NCBI GenBank assembly: GCA_023428025.1
Contig: JAEYZN010000014.1
Location: forward strand, 1-20,599
Direction of reading: 5' to 3'
Length of the DNA: 20,599 nucleotides
Source: Bacillota bacterium
Lineage (GTDB): Bacteria; Bacillota; Clostridia; Christensenellales; SZUA-584
Shown here: positions 9,495 to 17,095 of the stretch, one piece after another
Position numbering within the stretch: the stretch's first letter is position 1
Layout: each line of letters starts with the position of its first letter
Translations under genes and position numbers: made by a program
The notes under the pieces: model-generated
What the model was told of the DNA's origin: nothing
What the model saw: only the letters and a program-made list of their open reading frames with translations
Database searches by the model: none

Positions 9495-9509
9495 GTGTCA
9501 GTTTGACAC
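9495..9509. promoter_or_regulatory. Palindrome in the remB/purL divergent region, candidate operator
   Basis: GTGTCA-GTT-TGACAC is a perfect inverted repeat with 6-bp arms and a 3-base centre. It lies 7 bases upstream of the remB -35 and about 55 bases upstream of the purL -35. The size and symmetry fit a dimeric regulator. I do not recognise the site as that of a known family. Confidence 0.4.
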
Positions 9510-9563
9510 AAAACCGCGTGTTTTTTTCTGACATAATCTCAAAGAAGGCTTGCTGACGCGCTG

Positions 9564-9592
9564 TTGCGCAACCATAGAAAAACGGATATACT
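9564..9592 (+). promoter_or_regulatory. Promoter of purL
   Basis: TTGCGC (9564-9569), a 17-bp spacer and TATACT (9587-9592). The predicted start is near 9599, giving a leader of about 42 bases. The leader is too short for a purine riboswitch and shows none of its conserved core. Confidence 0.5.
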
Positions 9593-9640
9593 TAATTCCA
9601 ATATAAAGTTTTTAGAATTAACCGGAGGATACGTTTTTCA

Positions 9641-12600
9641 ATGGCGCAGGTCAGACGGATTTATGTTGAAAAAAGAGACGGGTTCGACATCTCGGCGAAA
9701 AAAGCCTTGTCGGACTTTCGAAACACGCTGGGCAAAAAGGCTCTGACGAATGTGCGCCTGCTGATCCGGTACGATATTGAGGGCCTCGATGCGCAGACCT
9801 TTGACGCCGCCATCGGGGCCGTATTTTCGGAACCGGCCGTGGACACCGTCTATCACGGCCGCTACGACACACAGGCCGGGGATATCGCGTTTGCCGTGGA
9901 ATACCTGCCGGGCCAGTACGACCAGCGCGCCGACAGCGCCGCGCAGTGCACCGAACTCGCGTGCCGACAGCGCCCCGCCGTCAAATGCGCCACCGTCTAT
10001 ATCCTCTCGGGGTTGGGCGCGGACGATGCCAAGGACATCAAGAAATACGTGATCAACCCGGTGGATTCCAGAGAGGCCTCATCCGAGCTGCCCGAAACGC
10101 TGGCAGAGACGCTGCCCGAGCCGGACGACGTGCCGGTGCTGACAGGCTTTACCGGCCTTGGTGACGAGGGATTAGAATCACTCCGCGTAGAATACGCGCT
10201 CGCGATGAGCTTTGAGGACATCCGCTTCGTCCGTGATTACTTCGCGAACGACGAGCAGCGGGACCCCACGATGGCGGAGCTGCGCGTCATCGACACCTAC
10301 TGGTCGGATCACTGCCGCCACACCACCTTCCTGACCAGGCTGACGGACGTGACCTTCGACGCATCCGCGCAGGACGCGAAGCGCGTATATGAGGAATACC
10401 TGAAAACCCGCAAGGCATTGTACGGCGACCGTGAGAAAGACGTCTGCCTGATGGATATCGCCACGCTGTATGCCAAAGAAGCCAAGCGCGCGGGCCTGCC
10501 GGATTTAGACGAGTCCGAGGAGATCAACGCCTGTTCCGTCCGCCAGAAGGTGACGGTGGACGGCCAGCCGCGCGATTACCTCGTGATGTTCAAGAACGAG
10601 ACGCACAACCACCCGACGGAGATCGAGCCGTTCGGCGGCGCGGCCACGTGCCTCGGCGGCGCGATCCGCGATCCCCTGTCGGGGCGTTCCTATGTGTACC
10701 ACGCGATGCGCGTCACCGGCAGCGGCGACCCGCGCGAATCCATCGCGGACACCCTGCCGGGCAAGCTTCCGCAGCGCAAGATCTGCCGTGAAGCGGCCCA
10801 CGGCTATTCCTCCTACGGCAACCAGATCGGCCTCGCCACGGGGCTGGTGGACGAGATATACCATCCGGGCTACAAGGCCAAGCGCATGGAGATCGGTGCG
10901 GTGGTGGGTGCGGCCCCGGCGGAAAACGTGGTTCGCCTTGTCCCGCAGCCGGGCGACGTCATCCTGTTGCTGGGCGGCGCGACGGGCCGCGACGGCTGCG
11001 GCGGCGCGACCGGTTCCTCCAAAGCGCATGACAAGCAGTCCATCGACACCTGCGGCGCGGAGGTGCAAAAGGGCAATCCCCTGACGGAGCGCAAACTCCA
11101 GCGATTGTTCCGTAACAAAGAATTTTCATCGCGCGTCAAGCGCTGCAACGACTTCGGCGCGGGCGGCGTGTGCGTCGCCATCGGCGAGCTGTCGGACGGC
11201 ATCCGCGTCAACCTGGACCTGGTGCGCAAGAAATACGAAGGCCTGTCCGGCGTGGAGCTGGCGATATCCGAAAGCCAGGAGCGCATGGCCGTCGTCATCG
11301 ATAAAAAAGATCTATCCACCGTGCTGGCGCTGGCCGCGGAAGAAAACCTGCACGCCGCGCAGGTGGCGGACGTCACGGACGCGGGCCGTATGGAGCTTTT
11401 CTGGCGCGGCAGACCCATCGTGTCCATACAGCGAGCGTTTTTGGACACCAACGGCGCGACCGCCACCGCAAAGGCGCACGTCTCCGGCCTCGAGACGGAC
11501 GGCCTGTTCGACGAGCCGTTCACCGGCGGTCTGGAAGAGCGCCTTCAGGCGATGCTGGCCGACCTCAATATCTGCTCCAAAAAAGGCCTCATCGAGATGT
11601 TCGACTCCACCATCGGCGCGTCCACCGTCACCATGCCGCTGGGCGGCGCTTCTCAGCTCACGCCCATGCAGGCGATGGCCGCCAAGATCGCGGCGGACGG
11701 CGAATGCGACACCGCGTCGTTGATGTCCTGGGGCTTCGACCCGTACATGATGGAGAAAAACCCCTTCCTCGGCGCGATGTATTCGGTGGTGCTGTCCCTC
11801 TCCAAGCTGGCCGCGGCGGGCGGCGACATATCGCATGCGTGGCTCACGCTGCAGGAGTATTTCGAGCGCATGACCACGCCGGACGTTTGGGGCAAGCCGC
11901 TCGCGGCGCTGCTCGGCGCGTGGTGGGCCCAGCGCAGCCTGAAAACCCCAGCCATCGGCGGCAAGGATTCCATGTCCGGCACGTTCGAGGATATCCACGT
12001 TCCGCCCACATTGGTGAGCTTCGCGCTGTGCTGCGAGAACGCAGGCCATATCGTCTCGCCCGAGTTCAAGCGGGCGGGCAGCAAAATCTACCGGGTGCGT
12101 ACCGCGTGCGGTATGAGTGGCCTGCCCGACTTCGACGCCTTGAAGCAGGCATATGGGAAAATCCATTCGTATATCCAGTCTGGCTATATTCATTCCGCCT
12201 GTGCGGTGGAGCGGGGCGGCGTGCTGGCCGCCGCCGCCAAAATGGCGCTGGGTAACGGCATCGGCGCAAAACTCACCGGCCATATCGAAGACCTGTCCGG
12301 CAAGGCCTACGGCGACATCATCGTGGAGGGCGACGGTCTGGATTTCGAGTGCATCGGCGAGACGGGCGGCGATTCCATCATCCTCGGCGGCGAATCCGCG
12401 GCTCTGTCCGGCCTGCTCTCCTCATACACCGGCACGCTCTCCCGCGTTTACCCGGTCACGGCGGAAGCCTTTGGCGATGTACCGGACAAGCTGTTCCACG
12501 CGTCCTCCGTCCACATCTATTCCGGCGAAAAGGCGCGGCCCCGCGTGGTCATTCCGGTGTTCCCCGGCACCAACTGCGAGTTCGACTCGGCCATGGCGTT

Positions 12601-13327
12601 CAGGCGCGCGGGCGGCATCCCGCAAACGCTGGTGATCCGCAACCTGTCGGCGGACGATATCGAGCAGTCCATCGCCCACCTGGCAAAGTCCATCGACAAC
12701 AGCCAGATCATCATGATCCCCGGCGGCTTCTCCGGCGGCGACGAGCCGGACGGCTCCGGCAAGTTCATCGCGGCCGTTTTCCGCGAAGCGCGCGTTTCCG
12801 CGGCCGTTCAGGGCCTGCTGGACCGCGACGGCCTGATCCTCGGCATCTGCAACGGCTTCCAGGCGCTCATCAAGCTGGGCCTTGTGCCCTACGGCGAGAT
12901 TCGCGACATGCGCGACGACAGCCCGACGCTCACCTTCAACACCATCGGCCGCCACGTGTCGCGGCTGGTGCGCACGCGTATCGCGTCCCATAAGTCCCCC
13001 TGGCTCACACACTGCCGGCCGGGCGATATCCACACCGTCGCCGTCTCGCACGGCGAAGGCCGCTTCGCCGCTACGCTCACCGAGGCGCAGGCTTTGTTCA
13101 ACGCAGGCCGGGTGGCCACGCAGTACGTGGACGCAGACGGCAAACCGACGATGGGCGACGGCAACCCCAACGGCTCGCTGCTCGCGGTGGAAGGCCTGCT
13201 CTCTCCGGACGGACGGTGCTTTGGCAAGATGGCGCACTCCGAGCGCTTCACCGCCCACACGCTGTCCAACGTGCCGGGTGAAAAGGACCAGAAGCTATTC
13301 GAAAGCGGCGTTTCTTACTTCCTGTAA
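9641..13327 (+). CDS. purL: Phosphoribosylformylglycinamidine synthase, single-chain with glutaminase domain
   Basis: This is the fourth step of purine synthesis: FGAR plus glutamine and ATP give FGAM. At 1228 residues it is the fused form, with a PurS-like N-terminal part, the AIR-synthase-type PurL core and a PurQ-type glutaminase. Seen in order: TYWSDHCRHTTF and FKNETHNHPTEIEPFGGAATCLGG in the active site, GGKDSMSGTF in the second half, then a class I amidotransferase with nucleophile Cys1070 (LGICNGFQAL) and His1199/Glu1201 (MAHSERF). The ATG at 9641 is 12 bases after GGAGG (9624-9628), a rather wide gap, but no better in-frame start exists. It stands alone with its own promoter and terminator; no other early pur gene is in the window, although purA lies nearby. 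Confidence 0.97.
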   Translation: MAQVRRIYVEKRDGFDISAKKALSDFRNTLGKKALTNVRLLIRYDIEGLDAQTFDAAIGAVFSEPAVDTVYHGRYDTQAGDIAFAVEYLPGQYDQRADSAAQCTELACRQRPAVKCATVYILSGLGADDAKDIKKYVINPVDSREASSELPETLAETLPEPDDVPVLTGFTGLGDEGLESLRVEYALAMSFEDIRFVRDYFANDEQRDPTMAELRVIDTYWSDHCRHTTFLTRLTDVTFDASAQDAKRVYEEYLKTRKALYGDREKDVCLMDIATLYAKEAKRAGLPDLDESEEINACSVRQKVTVDGQPRDYLVMFKNETHNHPTEIEPFGGAATCLGGAIRDPLSGRSYVYHAMRVTGSGDPRESIADTLPGKLPQRKICREAAHGYSSYGNQIGLATGLVDEIYHPGYKAKRMEIGAVVGAAPAENVVRLVPQPGDVILLLGGATGRDGCGGATGSSKAHDKQSIDTCGAEVQKGNPLTERKLQRLFRNKEFSSRVKRCNDFGAGGVCVAIGELSDGIRVNLDLVRKKYEGLSGVELAISESQERMAVVIDKKDLSTVLALAAEENLHAAQVADVTDAGRMELFWRGRPIVSIQRAFLDTNGATATAKAHVSGLETDGLFDEPFTGGLEERLQAMLADLNICSKKGLIEMFDSTIGASTVTMPLGGASQLTPMQAMAAKIAADGECDTASLMSWGFDPYMMEKNPFLGAMYSVVLSLSKLAAAGGDISHAWLTLQEYFERMTTPDVWGKPLAALLGAWWAQRSLKTPAIGGKDSMSGTFEDIHVPPTLVSFALCCENAGHIVSPEFKRAGSKIYRVRTACGMSGLPDFDALKQAYGKIHSYIQSGYIHSACAVERGGVLAAAAKMALGNGIGAKLTGHIEDLSGKAYGDIIVEGDGLDFECIGETGGDSIILGGESAALSGLLSSYTGTLSRVYPVTAEAFGDVPDKLFHASSVHIYSGEKARPRVVIPVFPGTNCEFDSAMAFRRAGGIPQTLVIRNLSADDIEQSIAHLAKSIDNSQIIMIPGGFSGGDEPDGSGKFIAAVFREARVSAAVQGLLDRDGLILGICNGFQALIKLGLVPYGEIRDMRDDSPTLTFNTIGRHVSRLVRTRIASHKSPWLTHCRPGDIHTVAVSHGEGRFAATLTEAQALFNAGRVATQYVDADGKPTMGDGNPNGSLLAVEGLLSPDGRCFGKMAHSERFTAHTLSNVPGEKDQKLFESGVSYFL

Positions 13328-13343
13328 ATCTCAACAGAAACAC

Positions 13344-13377
13344 AAAGCGGGCGTTCGTAAAGAGCGCCCGCTTTTTT
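13344..13377 (+). terminator. Terminator after purL
   Basis: A 10-bp stem, AAAGCGGGCG (13344-13353) with CGCCCGCTTT (13365-13374), has an 11-base loop and a run of six T. It may also stop hpf transcripts from the other side, but the T run on that strand is only three bases. A second, smaller hairpin, TGAGGG/CCCTCA (13383-13399), lies between it and hpf. Confidence 0.85.
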
Positions 13378-13414
13378 CTGATTGAGGGCATCACCCTCAT
13401 TTAACATCTATCTG

Positions 13415-13939
13415 CTATTCCTCGTCCGGCTCGATCAGCCCCAGATCGCCGTCATTGCGTTTATACATCACGTTGATCTCGTGGGTGAGCGCGTTGCGGA
13501 ACACAAAGAACTGATGCCCCAGCAGCTCCATCTGCATCTTGGCTTCCTCAAGGTCCATCGGCTTCACCACGAACCGCTTCGTCCGGACGATCGTCGGCAC
13601 CTTCTCATCCTCCGCCTGATAATCGTGGTCTCCGGTAAAAGCGCCTTCATGCAACCGCTTTTTGAGAGCCGTGCGGTGTTTGTTGATCTGCTTCTCCAGC
13701 TTTTTCAGCACGCCGTCGATCGACGCATACATGTCCCCCGTCGCTTCTTCGCCACGAAGGACGATCCCATCGAAAGGAATGGTCACCTCCACAATGTGTC
13801 TTGACCTTTGGATCGACATGGTGATATGCGCTTCGGTATCCTCGTCAAAATACCTTTGCAGCTTGGAGACCTTCTTGGTCACGATCTCCTTTAAATAGTC
13901 GGACACTTCCATGCCCTTCCCCGCAATATTCACGCGCAT
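13415..13939 (-). CDS. hpf: Ribosome hibernation promoting factor, long form
   Basis: Long HPF dimerises 70S ribosomes into inactive 100S particles when growth slows. The 174-residue protein has the N-terminal ribosome-binding domain (about 1-100: MRVNIAGKGMEVSDYLKEIVTKKVSKL, then IDGVLKKLEKQINKH), a charged linker and the C-terminal dimerisation domain (about 118-174: RTKRFVVKPMDLEEAKMQMELLGHQFFVFRNALT). The C-terminal domain separates it from short HPF and YfiA. The start is ATG 13939, with AAAGGGGGG six bases upstream. It is a single gene converging on purL. A match to the sigma-H consensus about 100 bases upstream suggests induction in stationary phase. Confidence 0.96.
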   Translation of the reverse strand: MRVNIAGKGMEVSDYLKEIVTKKVSKLQRYFDEDTEAHITMSIQRSRHIVEVTIPFDGIVLRGEEATGDMYASIDGVLKKLEKQINKHRTALKKRLHEGAFTGDHDYQAEDEKVPTIVRTKRFVVKPMDLEEAKMQMELLGHQFFVFRNALTHEINVMYKRNDGDLGLIEPDEE

Positions 13940-14049
13940 AATCCGCCCCCCTTTCTTTGTATTTTTATGCCCCCGTTACCGGAGTCATGCTACAATTATG
14001 TTACCTCCAAAAGGGCTGGTATAAACAGCTTCTCAGCTCCTTTTGCGTA

Positions 14050-14079
14050 TTATTCTCCAGACGCCGCCTCTTTTCCTGC
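14050..14079 (-). promoter_or_regulatory. Predicted sigma-H promoter of hpf
   Basis: On the minus strand GCAGGAAAA (complement of 14071-14079), a 12-base spacer and GGAGAATAA (complement of 14050-14058) match every fixed position of the B. subtilis sigma-H consensus RnAGGAwWW-N11/12-RnnGAAT. The start would fall near 14043, about 100 bases before the hpf ATG. In B. subtilis the hpf gene (yvyD) is known to be under sigma-H as well as sigma-B. Confidence 0.6.
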
Positions 14080-14154
14080 CGGTTTTAAAAAGGTAACAGT
14101 TTGTCCACAGTTTTTATACAAATGTGTGGGAAGGCATTTATGGGTATAATAATA

Positions 14155-14422
14155 GCCGTGCACCCGGTTATCGACACGAAACTACAAGAGGTATGGCGGC
14201 AGGTTACTCAGAGCAGACTGATCCGAGGCACACGTCCAGAACCGCTTACTGCTGCTCCCGTCAGGGCCTGACAGGGTTCACGGGTGTCCGTTGCACGGGG
14301 CCCACTCGTCAACGCCCCTTACCGTCTCCGTACCTTACAATTTCGCGCCTCCAACCGGGGATCCAACCCTGCTATAGCGGATTGCAGGTTCAGGGCACCG
14401 CTAGCTCCCCGTCTGGCACGGC
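14155..14422 (-). ncRNA. ffs: Signal recognition particle RNA, large Firmicutes type
   Basis: The scaffold RNA that binds Ffh and targets membrane and secreted proteins. On the minus strand the core of helix 8 reads TGTCAGGCCC-TGAC-GGGAGCAGCAG. It has the Ffh-binding TCAGG/AGCAG internal loops and a TGAC tetraloop at 14260-14263, which fits the URRC class of SRP tetraloops. The ends pair: GCCGTGC at 14422-14416 with GCACGGC at 14161-14155. The resulting length of about 268 bases agrees with the Alu-domain-containing form of Bacillus and Clostridia. The ends are inferred from this pairing and may be off by a few bases. Neither a clear sigma-A promoter nor a T-rich terminator is visible around it. 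Confidence 0.9.
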
Positions 14423-14463
14423 TAAACTGATTAACGTTATTAGGATGTTATTTTTCCGGCGTT

Positions 14464-15747
14464 TTATACAAAGTACTGGCGCCGAACAATACATTCGCTG
14501 CGTTCCGGCCCCACGCCGATCATGCCGACAGGCGTCTCCGTCTCGCTCTCGATGAATTCCACGTATTCACGCGCGCTTTTCGGCAGGTCCTCAAATTTGC
14601 GTACGTGCGATATGTCGTCACTCCAGCCCGCGAATTCCTTATAGACGGGCTTGGCGCGTCCCAAGGCTTCCAATGACGCGGGATAATCCTTGGTGATGCG
14701 GCCGTCAATGTCATACGCCACGCACACCTGCACCTTGTCGAAACCGCCCAGCGTGTCCATGCGCGACAGCGCGATGGACGTGATGCCGCTGATGCGCGAC
14801 GCGAATCCCACGATCACAAGATCCAGCCAGCCGCAGCGCCGCGGGCGTCCCGTGGTCGCGCCGTATTCATGGCCTTTCTCGCGGATGCGTTCGCCCGTCT
14901 CGTCCAGCAGCTCCGTCACAAACGGCCCCTTGCCCACGCGCGTGGTGTAAGCCTTGACGACGCCGACGACATCCGTCACCGCACACGGCGGCAGGCCGGT
15001 GCCGATGCTGACGCCGCCCGCGATGGGGTGCGACGACGTGACATACGGGTATGTGCCGAAGTCAATGTCCAGCAGCATGCCCTGCGCGCCTTCGAACAGC
15101 ATCTTTTTGCCCTGCCTGTGATAGTCGTGGCAGACGCGCACGGTATCGTGCACATACGGCGCAAGCTTTTTTTTGTAGACGGAGAACTCGTCCAGCATCT
15201 TGTCCGCATCCAGCGCAGGCTGTCCGTATATCTTGGTCAATATCTCGTTTTTCTGGGCCAGAACATTGCGCAGCTTGCTGCCAAAGCTGTCCGACATCAG
15301 GTCGCACAGCCTCAGGCCTAAGCGCGCCGCCTTGTCCGTGTAGCATGGGCCGATGCCGCGCTTCGTGGTGCCGATCTGCGCCTCGCCCGCGTTGTCTTCG
15401 CAAATGCCGTCCAGCAGGCGGTGATAAGGCATCACCATGTGCGCCCGGTCAGACAGCAGCAGGCCGTCAACTTTCAGCCCTTTGCTCTGCAGCAGCTCCA
15501 TCTCTTCGATCAGCGAGCCGGGGTCCACCACAACGCCGTTGCCGATGATGCACGGCTTGCCGTCATAGAGCAGCCCGGCGGGTATAAGATGCAGCGTGTA
15601 GGTCACGCCATCCACGATGATCGTATGGCCGGCGTTGTTGCCGCCCTGATAGCGTACCACAACATCGGCTCCGTTCGCCAGAAAATCGACGAAACGTCCC
15701 TTACCTTCGTCTCCCCATTGCGCCCCAAAAACGGATATGCCCGGCAT
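14464..15747 (-). CDS. purA: Adenylosuccinate synthetase
   Basis: Joins IMP and aspartate using GTP to form adenylosuccinate, the first committed step to AMP. The 427-residue length is usual. The P-loop GDEGKG is at residues 12-17 with catalytic Asp13, and His41 lies in GGNNAGHT, the same numbering as in E. coli. Further signatures are GIGPCYTDKAARLGLR, the IMP-binding TSSHPIAGGVSIGTGLPP, and TTGRPRRCGWLD. The start is ATG 15747, with CAGGAGAA upstream. SRP RNA is 41 bases downstream on the same strand and could receive readthrough. The gene has its own promoter and a short leader with a terminator-like hairpin. Confidence 0.97.
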   Translation of the reverse strand: MPGISVFGAQWGDEGKGRFVDFLANGADVVVRYQGGNNAGHTIIVDGVTYTLHLIPAGLLYDGKPCIIGNGVVVDPGSLIEEMELLQSKGLKVDGLLLSDRAHMVMPYHRLLDGICEDNAGEAQIGTTKRGIGPCYTDKAARLGLRLCDLMSDSFGSKLRNVLAQKNEILTKIYGQPALDADKMLDEFSVYKKKLAPYVHDTVRVCHDYHRQGKKMLFEGAQGMLLDIDFGTYPYVTSSHPIAGGVSIGTGLPPCAVTDVVGVVKAYTTRVGKGPFVTELLDETGERIREKGHEYGATTGRPRRCGWLDLVIVGFASRISGITSIALSRMDTLGGFDKVQVCVAYDIDGRITKDYPASLEALGRAKPVYKEFAGWSDDISHVRKFEDLPKSAREYVEFIESETETPVGMIGVGPERSECIVRRQYFV

Positions 15748-15777
15748 TTTCTATTCTCCTGCCCATCTTATAGATTT

Positions 15778-15805
15778 AAAAAGCGGGGGCCATTGCTCCC
15801 GCTTT
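15778..15805 (-). terminator. Terminator-like hairpin at the start of the purA transcript
   Basis: On the minus strand AAAGCGGG (complement of 15798-15805) pairs with CCCGCTTT (complement of 15780-15787). An A-C mismatch, two more pairs and a 4-base loop close it, and a T run continues to TTTTT. It starts only about six bases after the predicted purA start site. It may block readthrough from mltG, act as an attenuator, or protect the 5' end. Confidence 0.5.
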
Positions 15806-15817
15806 AAGTCCTACGAT

Positions 15818-15846
15818 ATACTATCAAAAAAACAGTGCAGCGTCAA
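15818..15846 (-). promoter_or_regulatory. Sigma-A promoter of purA
   Basis: On the minus strand TTGACG (complement of 15841-15846), a 17-bp spacer and TAGTAT (complement of 15818-15823). The predicted start near 15811 leaves a leader of about 63 bases, occupied mainly by the hairpin described above. Confidence 0.6.
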
Positions 15847-15937
15847 CCACTATCCGCGCTGATATATGGCCCGTTTGTAAATTTTTCAGTTGCCTTCCCA
15901 TCATACCAGAGAAGTTTTGCGGTGTAAACGGCCAATT

Positions 15938-16927
15938 TCAGCTTCCGAACACCGCGCGCTTGTCGACCTTGTCGTATTTGCCGAAATCAAAGGTCTGCTC
16001 AAACAGCGCGGCGGACTCCTTCGCCGCCGCCTTGAACGCGTCATAATCGGCAAAAAACTGCATCGTGTCCAATGCGTAGTCGTAAAAGAAATAGTAGATG
16101 TCCGGATCCACGGCCGGGCTGATGCCCGCGGCCAAGCTGGCGTCATCCACCGAGCCGATGGGCCCCGGCGGCAGCCCTTTCACCTGATAGGTGTTGTAGT
16201 CGCTGTCTATCTTGATATCCTCGCTGGTGAGATACGGGCGCTGATACCCAAGCGCGTACTCTGTGGTGACGCAGCTGCGCAGCTTCTCGCCGTTGTCCAG
16301 CCTGTTCAGAAAAGCCGCCGCCGCCTCGCGCTGAAATTCGTCCCCGATGCACTCCCATTCGACGATGGACGCAAGGGTCAGCTGTTCATACGGTTTTAAT
16401 CCGTTGCGTTCGCAGGCCGCGGCAACGCTGTCAAAGCGCTGCTTAGCCTGAAGTGTCCATATGCCGACATATGCGGCCAGCGTCTCTCCCGCCACCTTGT
16501 ATTCACCCGGCACGATGATGCCTTCCATCCGGCAAAAGCCTTTCAGGTCGTCATCGATCAGGTCACTATTCGCGTCCGCCAGCGCGGCTTTGACCGCATC
16601 CGTTTCCAGCCCGAACACCCGGCACAGCTGCGGGATGATGTCGCGCTCCAGCGTGTCGCCGTCACGGACAACAATTGTCCCGGATATCACATCCGGCTCT
16701 GCCGTTTGCGCAGCTTCGCCAGCATCCGGGCTTGTCGTCCTGACCGGCGAATCAACCGGCGGCGATGTGGGCGCGATTGTCTGTAAAACCACAGGCGGCA
16801 AAGACGGCTGTTCCGGCGGTACAACTACGGCCTGCGGCGTCGCGGCCGCGCATGAAGCCAGCAGAATCGCGCTGATCCATATAAGCGCAATAATCACGGC
16901 GCTGTTTTTTGTGCGGATGCGTCTCAT
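15938..16927 (-). CDS. mltG: MltG/YceG-type endolytic transglycosylase, lipoprotein form
   Basis: MltG-family proteins cut nascent glycan strands and so set peptidoglycan chain length. The 329-residue protein keeps the YceG core: LASIVEWE with the expected catalytic Glu190, then AAAAFLNRLDNGEKLRS and YNTYQVKGLPPGPI (244-257). Unlike the usual single-membrane-helix form, it starts with a lipoprotein signal (MRRIRTKN, hydrophobic stretch, LASC with Cys26). A Pro/Thr-rich linker of about 50 residues follows, then a LysM-like stretch VVRDGDTLERDIIPQLC. The usual SIVEKE is SIVEWE here. ATG 16927 is the only start that gives the basic n-region; a GTG at codon 11 would lose it. The promoter lies so close that the mRNA may be leaderless. 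Confidence 0.85.
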   Translation of the reverse strand: MRRIRTKNSAVIIALIWISAILLASCAAATPQAVVVPPEQPSLPPVVLQTIAPTSPPVDSPVRTTSPDAGEAAQTAEPDVISGTIVVRDGDTLERDIIPQLCRVFGLETDAVKAALADANSDLIDDDLKGFCRMEGIIVPGEYKVAGETLAAYVGIWTLQAKQRFDSVAAACERNGLKPYEQLTLASIVEWECIGDEFQREAAAAFLNRLDNGEKLRSCVTTEYALGYQRPYLTSEDIKIDSDYNTYQVKGLPPGPIGSVDDASLAAGISPAVDPDIYYFFYDYALDTMQFFADYDAFKAAAKESAALFEQTFDFGKYDKVDKRAVFGS

Positions 16928-16934
16928 ACCCTCA

Positions 16935-16963
16935 TTATAGCATCGCTGATGTATCGATGCAAT
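16935..16963 (-). promoter_or_regulatory. Sigma-A promoter of mltG
   Basis: On the minus strand TTGCAT (complement of 16958-16963), a 17-bp spacer and a perfect TATAAT (complement of 16935-16940). Seven bases after the -10 is the A of the mltG ATG, so the predicted transcript has no leader or only one or two bases. Confidence 0.65.
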
Positions 16964-17039
16964 TCGGCCTGTTTCTATCGCTTATTGTCCCCTGTTAAAG
17001 ATGGCCTCAATGTCTTAGTTACTGTCAATAAATTTAATC

Positions 17040-17068
17040 TGTACATCAAACAATTTTTTTAGTAAAAT
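17040..17068 (+). promoter_or_regulatory. Possible promoter of the lipid kinase gene
   Basis: TGTACA (17040-17045), a 17-bp spacer and TAAAAT (17063-17068). The -35 matches at four of six positions and the -10 at five. The start would be near 17075, leaving about 21 bases with the ribosome binding site TTGGAGG. Confidence 0.35.
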
Positions 17069-17095
17069 TGGATAATCGACACTTTGGAGGCTGGT

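Noticed and set aside
14101..14176. Three near matches to DnaA boxes (TTGTCCACA, TTATACAAA, TTATCGACA), suggesting an origin
   Set aside because: Each has a mismatch at a normally fixed position, one lies inside the SRP RNA, and no AT-rich unwinding region or dnaA gene is nearby. Chance is a sufficient explanation.
15779..15937. Purine riboswitch before purA
   Set aside because: The region lacks the conserved junction and loop sequences of the purine riboswitch. Only a promoter and a simple hairpin are present.
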